Source: JAJKIV01 sp036509075 (GTDB taxonomy: Bacteria; Gemmatimonadota; Gemmatimonadetes; Gemmatimonadales; Gemmatimonadaceae). Taken from it: a stretch of DNA of 31,512 nt. The position numbers were made by a program, and so were the translations under genes. Position 1 is the first letter of the stretch, and the number at the start of each line of letters is the position of its first letter. The stretch is from positions 1-31,512 of the forward strand of contig DATCGG010000176.1 in the NCBI GenBank assembly GCA_036509075.1. Direction: 5' to 3'. Positions 8,302 through 15,247 of this stretch are shown here, one piece after another. The notes under the pieces are model-generated. The model searched no databases. It was not told the origin of the DNA and saw only the letters and a program-made list of their open reading frames with translations.

Positions 8302-8826
8302 CTACGGGAGATTCAGCGCCGGCTTCACCTGCCCCCGATGACACGTCGTGCAGTTCACGATCGCGTTAGGTCCCTTGAGGTTCGGGATGTTCTTGAGCAG
8401 ATCGTTGTTGATCGTCGCGACCATCTTGCTCATGTCTCTCGCCGTCTGCTTCTGCGTCTTGTCGTCCTTGTCCCATTCGCCCGGTGTGTGACAGTGCGTG
8501 CAGCTCACACCGAGTGACTTGCCGTAGCCGATGTTCATGATGCCGAGAAGTCGAGACGCCGGCACATCCGTCAGCATCTTGATGTTCTTGAAGACCTGCG
8601 ACGCCGGAAGGTTCTCCTTCCCGGCAATTTCCTGACGCACCTCGGCCACGTAGCGCTCGCGTTCGAGCGTCACGGAGTCCTTCGCCGCCGCCGGCGCGGC
8701 GGCGGACTGCGGCGCAGCCGCGGTAGGACTCGGCACCGGTGAGGGGGATCCCGATTCGGTCTTCCGTGCGCTACTGCATCCCGCTGCGAGGACGAGCACT
8801 CCAATGAACGATACGATGCGCATCAT
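8302..8826 (-). CDS. Dihaem c-type cytochrome lipoprotein (reaction-centre cytochrome-like)
   Basis: A 174-residue lipoprotein with the lipobox LAAGC (Cys17), a Pro/Ala/Ser-rich linker (about 25-48) and a haem domain. The two haem-attachment sites are CTHCH (109-113) and CTTCH (159-163), the latter followed by RG. The segments VFKNIKMLTDVPASRLLGIMN and ARDMSKMVATIN match the small CytoC_RC-related cytochromes widespread in Acidobacteriota and Gemmatimonadota. Distal Met ligands could be Met84, Met97, Met132 or Met135. It probably carries electrons at the periplasmic membrane face, but no partner oxidoreductase is nearby. No photosynthesis gene is in the window, so a reaction-centre role is not implied. 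The second ATG (8823) has the better spacing to an AGAGG ribosome-binding site. Confidence 0.88.
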   Translation of the reverse strand: MMRIVSFIGVLVLAAGCSSARKTESGSPSPVPSPTAAAPQSAAAPAAAKDSVTLERERYVAEVRQEIAGKENLPASQVFKNIKMLTDVPASRLLGIMNIGYGKSLGVSCTHCHTPGEWDKDDKTQKQTARDMSKMVATINNDLLKNIPNLKGPNAIVNCTTCHRGQVKPALNLP

Positions 8827-8850
8827 AACCTCTCGGAATACTTAAAAGTT

Positions 8851-8895
8851 CAAGAGGGCGGAATGCTTGAACCTTCAAGCAATCCCACCCTCTTG
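8851..8895 (-). terminator. Inverted repeat after the HEAT operon, probable terminator
   Basis: Arms 8851-8871 and 8874-8895 are reverse complements with a few mismatches (CAAGAGGG facing CCCTCTTG, and GCTTGAA facing TTCAAGC). On the minus strand the hairpin is followed by AACTTTTAA. It lies between the end of the second HEAT gene (8954) and the cytochrome start (8826). A CCAGCA-rich stretch at about 8916-8950 separates it from the HEAT gene stop. Confidence 0.6.
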
Positions 8896-8953
8896 CAACC
8901 CGCAGCGGCCGGCGTCAGCCAGCAACCAGCACGAGCAGCCAGCAGCCAGCGAT

Positions 8954-10252
8954 CTATTTCTCGACAATGTCCTTCAACGCGTCCTTGACCCGCGGGTCGT
9001 CCGACCGGCCTAACGCGCTTACGGCTCGGCGCCGCATCTGGTAGTTCTGGTCGGTCTTCGCGATGGCGAGCAGCTTGTCGGTTGCCGCTTTCGTCCCGTT
9101 GTTCGACAGCGTGGAGATGATCGCTTCCTGCATCTGGGGATCATCCGTCTGGTCGTACAGCTTCGCGAGATCGGGCACGGCCGTTCCAGCGCGCTCGCTC
9201 AACTGGACCGCACGGCGACGGAGTCGGAGCGACTCGTCGTTATTGCCGGCAATGGTCATCAGCCACTTCGCGTTCGCGGTGCCACCCATCTCGCCCATCG
9301 ACTCGAGCACCGCCTCCTTCGTCCGCTCGCTCGGCAGCTTCGTGTACAGCCCGCGCAGAAACTCGGCATCCTGGCTCGTGGCATAGTCGCGCCCGATCCC
9401 GCGAATAGCCGCGACACGCATCTCGTCGTTGAGGTCGGGCCGCTGAACCGCCGTGCGGAGGTAGGTGCGTGCGCGCGGATCGCCCGACTGCGCCAGCACG
9501 CTCAACGCCTGCTTGCCGAGCCAGATGTCCTGCGTGCCACGCGAGATGTCGATCAGCGCGGGGATGCCTTCCCCGTTATCCTGACGCGCGAGCACGCGCA
9601 GCGCGCTCTGGCGGACCTGCTGGTTGTCATTCTCGTCGCGCGCCATGTCACCTAACGCTTTGGCCAGCTGAGTCGGCGACACGCCGCCGCGCTCGTCCGG
9701 AGCCCGGTTCAGCCAATTGATCGCCGAGCTTCGCGTCTCGCGGGAGCGTGACTGATCGCGGGCGATGGCGAGCAACTGCGGTGACACCGTGGCGCTGTCG
9801 GCGAGCACGGCCGGCGTGATGGCGTCGCGCCCCGGGCGGCCGTCGACCTTCGCAGCGAGCGAGAGGAGGTACTCGGCCGCGTCTTTCGCCGGAACGGTCC
9901 CCAGGTCGGTAACACCTGGGCTCTGCTGTGCGGGGCCCACGTACACGTTCACATCAACGATCTCCTTTCCCGCCCTGCCGAGCACCACACGGACCGGCCC
10001 CGGCTGGCAGGGGTCGGACCGGAGCGTGTTGTCGTTCATCGAGCCGAACCACATCGACCCGTTGATCGAGTAGTACGTGCGGCCGTTGCCGCAGACGCCG
10101 GGGCGTGCGGCGTACGCGAACTGCACGGCACCGTCGGGCGCCGACGCAATGCGCTGGGAGAGGCTCTGCGCCACCATGACCCGCGGAAGCAGAATCGCGA
10201 TGGCGACGGCGGCGTGTGCCCCATGCCTAACGGGCCAAGTATGAGCGGTCAT
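8954..10252 (-). CDS. Exported HEAT-repeat protein, second gene of the sigma operon
   Basis: A 432-residue protein with a signal peptide (about 1-28, ending in VMVAQ), then a unique domain (30-110) with two cysteines (Cys54, Cys82) that could form a disulphide. It is followed by about eight HEAT-like helical repeats (about 125-432) with motifs such as QVRQSALRVLARQDNGEG and MRRRAVSALGRSDDPRVKDAL. Its start overlaps the stop of the preceding HEAT gene (ATGA, 10249-10252), so the two are translationally coupled. The last 70 residues align by eye with the end of the neighbouring protein (KLYDQ/KLYGT, ATDKLL, LRRQAI/MRRRAV), so the pair are paralogues. Function is unknown; a periplasmic scaffold is inferred. 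Longer in-frame starts upstream read through the neighbour and are rejected. Confidence 0.85.
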   Translation of the reverse strand: MTAHTWPVRHGAHAAVAIAILLPRVMVAQSLSQRIASAPDGAVQFAYAARPGVCGNGRTYYSINGSMWFGSMNDNTLRSDPCQPGPVRVVLGRAGKEIVDVNVYVGPAQQSPGVTDLGTVPAKDAAEYLLSLAAKVDGRPGRDAITPAVLADSATVSPQLLAIARDQSRSRETRSSAINWLNRAPDERGGVSPTQLAKALGDMARDENDNQQVRQSALRVLARQDNGEGIPALIDISRGTQDIWLGKQALSVLAQSGDPRARTYLRTAVQRPDLNDEMRVAAIRGIGRDYATSQDAEFLRGLYTKLPSERTKEAVLESMGEMGGTANAKWLMTIAGNNDESLRLRRRAVQLSERAGTAVPDLAKLYDQTDDPQMQEAIISTLSNNGTKAATDKLLAIAKTDQNYQMRRRAVSALGRSDDPRVKDALKDIVEK

Positions 10253-12003
10253 TTGTCGATGAGCTCCAGCAAGAGCTTCGTCGCGCGCGGGTCGTTCTTG
10301 CGCTGCAACGCGCCGATCGCCTGGCGGCGAAGGTTGTAGTCGGTGTCGTTCTTCACGATGTCGAGCAGCTTGTCGGTCGCTTCGGGCTCGGTACGCTGGC
10401 CGTAGATGTTGATGAGCTGTTGCCGCATCTCGCGATCCGCGACGGTTCCGTAGAGCTTCACGGCGTCGGTGATCGGCATCTTGCGCGATGCGACGCGCGA
10501 GAGTGCCGCGGTGCGAACCTCGAGCGGCTCGTCGTTGTTCCGCATGAGTCCCAGGAGCCACTGGTCGTTCGCGTCGCCGCCAAGGTTCCCGATCACGCGC
10601 GCGATCCGTGCCTTGACGCGCGGGTTGTCGATCTTCGTGTAGACCGAGCGGAGGTACGCGGCGTCCTCGTCGGTGGTGCGCTGCGAGTCTTCGAACCCGC
10701 CGACGGCCTCGATCCGCAGGCGTTCCGGCGCGTCCGTGCGCTCGATGAGGGCCCGCACCGACTGACGCGCGCGCGGGCTCGGGTTCGACGCGAGCGCGCG
10801 CGCCGCGGTCCGCTGGACCTGCGGGTCGGTGGACGTCCGCAGCACCTCGTCGAGCGTGTTCACCGCAATGTCGCTTGGCGACCGCGCCAGGTACTGAATG
10901 GCCGTGCTGCGCACTTCGGGCTCAGAGTCGTTGAGCGCGACGTCGCGCAGGATGGCCGGCGCATCGTTGTCGCCCGACTGGCCTAACAAGTAAACGACCG
11001 TGCGACGCAGCGGGGCCGAGCAGGCATCTTTCTTGGCCAGCACGCGTTTGGCGATCGGCGCGAGCGACGACGGATCCGTATTCGCGAGCGACTTGATCGC
11101 TTCGGCGCGCACGGCCTGATCCTCCCGGTCGCACTGCGCCGGTTGCTCGCTCGTCACTTTCCGCAGTTCCCGCTCCGCGTTGCGGTCGCCGCGGGCAGCG
11201 AGCGCGCCCTGAATTCGCGCCGCAAGCGCCGCGGCGTCGGACTGGGTCTTCGCCTGCGGATACCTGGTCCGCATCGTCTGCAGCGATTTGAGCGCGGTCT
11301 GGAGGTCGTCCGTATTCCCGATGCGGTAGAGCGAGAACGCTTGCCAGTACATCGCATCGGCCGCGTAGCCCGAGTTCGGATACTTCTGCGGAATGCTCGC
11401 GAATGCTGTCGCCGACCGACGCCACTCTCCACGATTGAGCAGCTCGTAGGCGTTCTTGTAGAGGGAGTCGGCGACATCGCCCTGCAGCCACGGCGCACGC
11501 GGGCGAGTCATGAAGGGCTCGCGGCTCTCCAGCCTGTCCGCGTTATGCTCGAACTTCATGTCCCACTTATCGAGCTTATCGAACTTATCGAACGCGTCGA
11601 ACCTGTCGAACCCGTCGAGCTTCATATCCATGCCGGGCACCCAGACGTCCATCTTCGGTACGTCGACGTGCACGTCAGGCATCTCGAAATGCATGTCCGG
11701 CATCTCGTAGTGGAAATCCGGCATCTCGTAATGGAGATCCGGCATGTCGAACTTCCAGCTCGGCATGTCGAAATGCATGTCCGGCATCTCGTACCAGAAG
11801 TCCCGCGAGGAGAAGTCGAAATCCCGCGACTTGAGGTCGAAGTCGCGCCAGCGATCCGGGCGCGGTGGCTTCTCGACTCGGGGAGCCTCGGCGCGCGGCT
11901 GCGGAGGGCGCTTCGGCCGAACCGGAGGCGTCGCTTGCAGCGCAAACGCGCCAGCCGCCGGAACAGCCATCAACAGCGTCGTTAGGCGAAGGGCGGAGGT
12001 CAT
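10249..12003 (-). CDS. Exported protein with heptad repeats, TPR and HEAT repeats
   Basis: A 584-residue protein with four parts. Residues 1-23 are a signal peptide. Residues 24-53 are a Pro/Arg-rich linker. Residues 54-126 hold ten 7-residue repeats, the central ones reading as an aromatic residue, Asp or Glu, then Met-Pro-Asp-x-His; residues 127-150 continue with a 3-residue FD-x pattern. Residues 175-260 form a TPR-like segment similar to YbgF/Tol-Pal TPRs (LYKNAYELLNRGEWRRSATA, AADAMYWQAFSLYRIG). From about 275 to the end there are HEAT-like repeats, with a possible disulphide (Cys291, Cys333 region). It sits 36 bp after the anti-sigma gene and overlaps the next HEAT gene. No enzymatic motif is visible. 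The role is unknown; it may be an envelope sensor or scaffold controlled by the sigma factor (inference). Confidence 0.85.
   Translation of the reverse strand: MTSALRLTTLLMAVPAAGAFALQATPPVRPKRPPQPRAEAPRVEKPPRPDRWRDFDLKSRDFDFSSRDFWYEMPDMHFDMPSWKFDMPDLHYEMPDFHYEMPDMHFEMPDVHVDVPKMDVWVPGMDMKLDGFDRFDAFDKFDKLDKWDMKFEHNADRLESREPFMTRPRAPWLQGDVADSLYKNAYELLNRGEWRRSATAFASIPQKYPNSGYAADAMYWQAFSLYRIGNTDDLQTALKSLQTMRTRYPQAKTQSDAAALAARIQGALAARGDRNAERELRKVTSEQPAQCDREDQAVRAEAIKSLANTDPSSLAPIAKRVLAKKDACSAPLRRTVVYLLGQSGDNDAPAILRDVALNDSEPEVRSTAIQYLARSPSDIAVNTLDEVLRTSTDPQVQRTAARALASNPSPRARQSVRALIERTDAPERLRIEAVGGFEDSQRTTDEDAAYLRSVYTKIDNPRVKARIARVIGNLGGDANDQWLLGLMRNNDEPLEVRTAALSRVASRKMPITDAVKLYGTVADREMRQQLINIYGQRTEPEATDKLLDIVKNDTDYNLRRQAIGALQRKNDPRATKLLLELIDK
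11626..11844 (-). repeat. In-frame 21-bp tandem repeats encoding ten heptapeptides
   Basis: Within the HEAT/TPR gene the DNA repeats with a 21-base period encode residues 54-126: two DFD-x-x-S-R units, six (Y/F)(E/D)MPD-x-H-like units and two valine-rich variants. The unit with SWK is the most diverged. Unit-to-unit DNA similarity is high for the central copies, which suggests recent expansion by slippage or recombination. Confidence 0.85.
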
Positions 12004-12039
12004 CGATCCAGGTTCCTGTGTCTGGTGAGTCGTCGGAAG

Positions 12040-12702
12040 TCAGTCATCGCTCGAGATGCTCGCGGCCGCCGCCCGCACGCGCGGTACGACATCGCGCTGC
12101 TCGAGCGCTTGGGTAATGAGGTTCAGTTCCGGTCCGCCGTGCTCGGATGGCAGCCGGGAGAGCTGCGCGAGCACGAGCTCGAGGTCCTCCAGCAGGCTCT
12201 TGAGACGCGGATCCGATTCCGCCGCCGGAGAGTCCAGCAGGAGACGGGTGGTGGTGAGGAGATCGCTTGCCTGCGTCACGAACCGCGCGTCGGGTTGCCC
12301 ATCGCGCGCAGCCGCCGGCAGCGCCGTGAGCAGCGCGACCGTTTGCCCGAGGTACTCGGTCGTCGCCTGACGATATGGTTCCGCGTTCGCGGTCCAGTAA
12401 TCGTAGTGACCCTCACGGCCGTTGTCGGCGATGACCGGCACGATCCCACGCGACGTCCGCCCGATGGCGACACCAAGCATCAACGCGGCGGCGATGCCGG
12501 CGGTCAAAACGCTCCAGGACGGCGAGCCGAAGGTCCAGCGCCGCGCCGGGCGGGATCGCGCACGATCCGCGAGTGACACGACCGGGCCACCAAAGTGTCG
12601 ATCCTCGATCTGCTGCCACATCGCGTCGAGCGGTGGCGCGGGTGGCACACGGTAGCCGCGCAGCGCCTCACGAGTCCGCTCGTCCAGCTCTTCTTCCGTC
12701 AT
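12040..12702 (-). CDS. Membrane anti-sigma factor-like protein
   Basis: A 220-residue single-pass membrane protein. It has a cytoplasmic segment of about 60 residues (MTEEELDERTREALRGY, then LDAMWQQIEDRHFGG), a transmembrane helix at about 63-80 (SVLTAGIAAALMLGVAIG) and a mostly helical periplasmic domain of about 140 residues. Topology and position right after an ECF sigma gene indicate an anti-sigma factor. The H-x3-C-x2-C zinc motif of ZAS anti-sigmas is absent. The ATG at 12702 is preferred because GAGGGAG lies 8 bases upstream; a GTG at 12711 overlapping the sigma stop is an alternative. The periplasmic domain has leucine-rich helices (LLTTTRLLLDSPAAESDPRL) and could respond to the HEAT proteins encoded next. 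That link is inference. Confidence 0.78.
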   Translation of the reverse strand: MTEEELDERTREALRGYRVPPAPPLDAMWQQIEDRHFGGPVVSLADRARSRPARRWTFGSPSWSVLTAGIAAALMLGVAIGRTSRGIVPVIADNGREGHYDYWTANAEPYRQATTEYLGQTVALLTALPAAARDGQPDARFVTQASDLLTTTRLLLDSPAAESDPRLKSLLEDLELVLAQLSRLPSEHGGPELNLITQALEQRDVVPRVRAAAASISSDD

Positions 12703-12707
12703 AGGTC

Positions 12708-13301
12708 TCACTCCCTCACGAAGGCGGCAAGCGCCTGGCGCAACCGGCCCCGCGCCTCGAACAACCGCGACTTGCTCGTGCCCTCCGCGATCCCGAGCGA
12801 CTCGGCGATCTCGGCGTGGGTATAGCCTTCGATGTCATGCATGATCAGCGTCATTCGCGAGCCTTCCGGTAGTGCGTCGATCGCTGCGGCAATCCGGCTT
12901 CTCAGATCGGGATCGGCTCGCTGCGAGACCGCGCCGAATCCCGGTCCATCGTCCAGCGGGGTTTCCCGCTCGCGAATCCGTTTCACCTTCCGCATCCCGT
13001 TCAGGGTGACCGTGACCGCGATGCGGTGAATCCATGTGCCGAAGGCCGCTTCCCCACGGAACCGGCGCAGCTGGTCGAACGCGCGTACGAACGTGTCCTG
13101 CGTGAAGTCCTGCGCGAGCTCCGCGTCCCCACAGAGCCGGTAGACGAGGCGATGCACCCGGGCCGCGTGCGCCTCGTACAGCTGGCGCCCGGCTACCCGG
13201 TCTCCGTCGAGGATACGAGCGATCAGCGCTCGTTCGTCCAGCGGCACCGACTCTTCCCGGAGAATCGCGACTCTCGGCATTTGCTTCGGAGGGATAGACA
13301 C
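12708..13301 (-). CDS. ECF-family RNA polymerase sigma factor (RpoE-like)
   Basis: A 197-residue sigma-70 family protein with only regions 2 and 4. Region 2 (about 40-105) contains AQDFTQDTFVRAFDQLRRFRGEAAFGTWIHRIAVT, covering the core-binding and -10-melting helices. Region 4 (about 135-190) contains LPEGSRMTLIMHDIEGYTHAEIAESLGIAEGTSKSRLFEARGRL, with the -35-reading helix-turn-helix. It should direct polymerase to envelope-response promoters, probably including its own. The GTG start at 13301 has a GGAG about 7 bases upstream; an ATG at 13280 is an alternative. It heads the sigma, anti-sigma, HEAT, HEAT operon. No ECF-type AAC/CGT promoter was recognised just upstream. Confidence 0.93.
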   Translation of the reverse strand: MSIPPKQMPRVAILREESVPLDERALIARILDGDRVAGRQLYEAHAARVHRLVYRLCGDAELAQDFTQDTFVRAFDQLRRFRGEAAFGTWIHRIAVTVTLNGMRKVKRIRERETPLDDGPGFGAVSQRADPDLRSRIAAAIDALPEGSRMTLIMHDIEGYTHAEIAESLGIAEGTSKSRLFEARGRLRQALAAFVRE

Positions 13302-13335
13302 GGTGCGCTCCGAAAGCGTTCGATTGACGGGGGGA

Positions 13336-13455
13336 CGGGGGACGGACGACGGGCGGCGGATAAGATGCGAAAACCCTCGGGATGCCCATCTCAGTGAGAG
13401 AGGCCTCCCGAGGGTTCTCGCTTTTCAGCCGTCGCCCGCCGCCCGTCCCCGGCTC
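13336..13455. terminator. Nested inverted repeats between tonB-like and sigma genes
   Basis: The inner hairpin has 16-base arms at 13367-13382 and 13406-13421 (AACCCTCGGGA facing TCCCGAGGGTT) with one mismatch. On the minus strand it is followed by TTTTCGC, so it can terminate the tonB-like transcript. An outer GC-rich pair (GACGGGCGGCGG at about 13348-13359 facing CCGCCGCCCGTC at about 13436-13447) encloses it. The gap otherwise holds only the sigma-gene leader. Confidence 0.7.
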
Positions 13456-14178
13456 TTAGGGTTTCGTCGAGCTCACCGGCTTTGCCGCGGCGGTCGCCGG
13501 AGCAGGCGCCACGATCTTGAACATGAACGGCTGCTCCACCAGCTGCGGGACCTTCCTCGACCGCAGGATCGCCGGGTGGAATCGCATCCCCGGAAGCGCA
13601 TCACGAACCGATTGGGCGAACTCGGCGTGCGTCGCGCTGATCACGCGGAACGACAGCGTGTCCGCCATTCCCATCGTGTCGACGACAAACTGGACGTACG
13701 CACCGCCCTCGATTTTCAACTCGAGCAGCCTGGCCGGATAGATCGGAGCCGCGCTGTCGGCGAACCGCGTGACCGTCGAATCGACGTCCACCGCGGTCGC
13801 GATGGTATCGAACACGGCGTTCGGCACTTCCGGCAGCGAGTTCTCCTCCGGCTTGCCCTCTTCTTTTCCTTTCCCGAGGACCGGGGCCTCCCTCGTGGCG
13901 GCCTTGTCGACGATCTTGTCCACTAGACCACCTGTCCCCGCCTTCTCACCCTCACGCACGAACTGCACGCTCTCCTCGTGCGGCGGAGGAGCGGTGGTGT
14001 GATTCATCGGGACGAGAAACGTGACCTTCTCCTGTGCCTCTTCAATAGCCGCAGTCGGGCCGTCTCGCGTGGCGAGAATCGACGCACCGATGAGAAGCGA
14101 ATGGGTGAAGAGACTGACGAGAGCGCCCTGGCTGAACTGAAAGCGCTTCGTGTTGGACTCGAGCAAGAGGCGAAGCAT
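13456..14178 (-). CDS. TonB-family energy transducer
   Basis: A 240-residue protein with a short cytoplasmic N-terminus, one transmembrane anchor (about 19-36, ALVSLFTHSLLIGASILA), a charged and proline-containing periplasmic linker (about 50-120), and a C-terminal TonB-like domain (about 140-230; PARLLELKIEGGAYVQFVVDTMGMADTLSFRVI, then FAQSVRDALPGMRFHPA). It would couple the proton motive force to outer-membrane receptors or act as a TonB-domain envelope protein. No ExbB/ExbD genes are nearby. The ATG at 14178 is supported by GAGGAGG about 6 bases upstream; an earlier start at 14199 would place that site inside the gene. It lies directly upstream of the sigma operon on the same strand, with a terminator between. 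Confidence 0.85.
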   Translation of the reverse strand: MLRLLLESNTKRFQFSQGALVSLFTHSLLIGASILATRDGPTAAIEEAQEKVTFLVPMNHTTAPPPHEESVQFVREGEKAGTGGLVDKIVDKAATREAPVLGKGKEEGKPEENSLPEVPNAVFDTIATAVDVDSTVTRFADSAAPIYPARLLELKIEGGAYVQFVVDTMGMADTLSFRVISATHAEFAQSVRDALPGMRFHPAILRSRKVPQLVEQPFMFKIVAPAPATAAAKPVSSTKP

Positions 14179-14434
14179 TGAAGCCTCCTCCCGTAGCACT
14201 GATGCCCGTTACGGAGCCTCCCGATCCGGGCGCCTGAACTGGAAGTCTTGCTACAACCAGTATCGTGCAAGGTGCATGCACCGAGCAAGTGGAACTGGCC
14301 ATCATCGTACTGGCCATCATCCTAAGTTACGGCACGGAACGACGCGGAGTGCCGAGTGACGAACCGTGCCTGGCTGGGATGACCGATTACCAGTGAAGGC
14401 CAAATGCGGTCAGGGCCCCGCCGCGCTGTACCCC
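14179..14434 (-). promoter_or_regulatory. Upstream region of the tonB-like gene with repeats and a dyad
   Basis: This 256-bp gap carries a 13-bp direct repeat ACTGGCCATCATC (14294-14306 and 14309-14321) and a perfect 12-bp palindrome GGTGCATGCACC (14271-14282). On the minus strand a weak promoter can be drawn as TTGCTC, 18 bases, GATACT, with the palindrome in the spacer. The repeats could be operators for the tonB-like gene. The promoter fit is poor and the region is otherwise unexplained. Confidence 0.35.
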
Positions 14435-15247
14435 TTACCTCAACATCACACCGATCAGTTCACGGACGACCTTACCGGCAACCATTGCCGAGAGGCCCGT
14501 TACGTCGTTCCGCGGGTTCAGCTCGACGACGTCAGCCGCAACGATTGGCTCCTCAATGCCGTGCAGCAGAGACAACAGTTGGCGAACCGACAGGCCACCC
14601 GGTTCGCGATGAGAGACCCCCGGCGCGAACGCCGGGTCCAGTGCGTCAATATCAACCGAAACGTAGACCGGCCCATACAGGGGGACACGCAGGTTGCCCT
14701 GAATGTTCCGCATCTCGATGACTTCCACGCCGAACCGATGCGCCTGCGCACGCTGATGGTCCGTCATCGTTCGGATCCCCACCTGCACCAGACGGTCGGC
14801 GAGTTGCTCTTCCATGATCCGCGCGAACGGGCACGCATGTGAGTATCGGTCGCCCTCGAACTCGTCGTACAGATCGGGATGCGCATCGACGTGCAGGATT
14901 GTCAGACTCGGCGCTTGCCGCCGAACCGCGCGGAGCACGGGGTACGTCACGGAGTGATCGCCGCCGAGCGAAACGGGTCGGGCGCCCATGGCGAGGAGCC
15001 GACCAATCCCGTTTTCGATGGCACGACGGGCGTCCGCCGGAGAACATCGCGCAAGATCCAGATCCCCAGCGTCGGTGATCGCCCGCTCGGCGCCGATGTT
15101 GATTCCGAGCTCGCTCCAGCTGTTCGCGCTCGGACTCCACAATGCGTCGCGAATGGCGGCCGGCGCATCGGCCGGTCCGCGCTGGTACGACGAGCTCGCG
15201 TCGTACGGCAGGCCGATGAGCGCCGGAGTGCCGCCTAACGTGGTCAT
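14435..15247 (-). CDS. Agmatinase/arginase-family ureohydrolase
   Basis: A 270-residue cytoplasmic binuclear manganese hydrolase. All metal-binding motifs are present: GGDHS (95-99, His98), DAHPD (121-125; Asp121, His123, Asp125) and SVDIDALDPAFAPG (197-210; Asp199, Asp201). The usual GTPEPGG loop reads SHREPGG here. It should release urea from a guanidino compound such as agmatine, or formamide from formimidoglutamate; the substrate cannot be fixed from sequence. Length fits SpeB/HutG-type enzymes. Its ATG overlaps the stop of the upstream ADOP permease gene by one base, so it is probably translated by coupling. No polyamine or histidine genes are close. Confidence 0.87.
   Translation of the reverse strand: MTTLGGTPALIGLPYDASSSYQRGPADAPAAIRDALWSPSANSWSELGINIGAERAITDAGDLDLARCSPADARRAIENGIGRLLAMGARPVSLGGDHSVTYPVLRAVRRQAPSLTILHVDAHPDLYDEFEGDRYSHACPFARIMEEQLADRLVQVGIRTMTDHQRAQAHRFGVEVIEMRNIQGNLRVPLYGPVYVSVDIDALDPAFAPGVSHREPGGLSVRQLLSLLHGIEEPIVAADVVELNPRNDVTGLSAMVAGKVVRELIGVMLR

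Noticed and set aside
8302..8826. Evidence for phototrophy from the reaction-centre-type cytochrome
   Set aside because: This cytochrome family is common in non-phototrophic relatives, and no puf, bch or acs gene is in the window.
11143..11985. Open frame of 280 codons on the plus strand, rich in RHL/HVRH repeats
   Set aside because: It is antisense to the heptad-repeat gene; its repeats are the complement of that coding repeat, and it has no family match or ribosome-binding site.
13367..13421. Riboswitch or T-box before the sigma gene
   Set aside because: Only a simple long hairpin is visible, with no conserved riboswitch core; termination of the tonB-like transcript is simpler.
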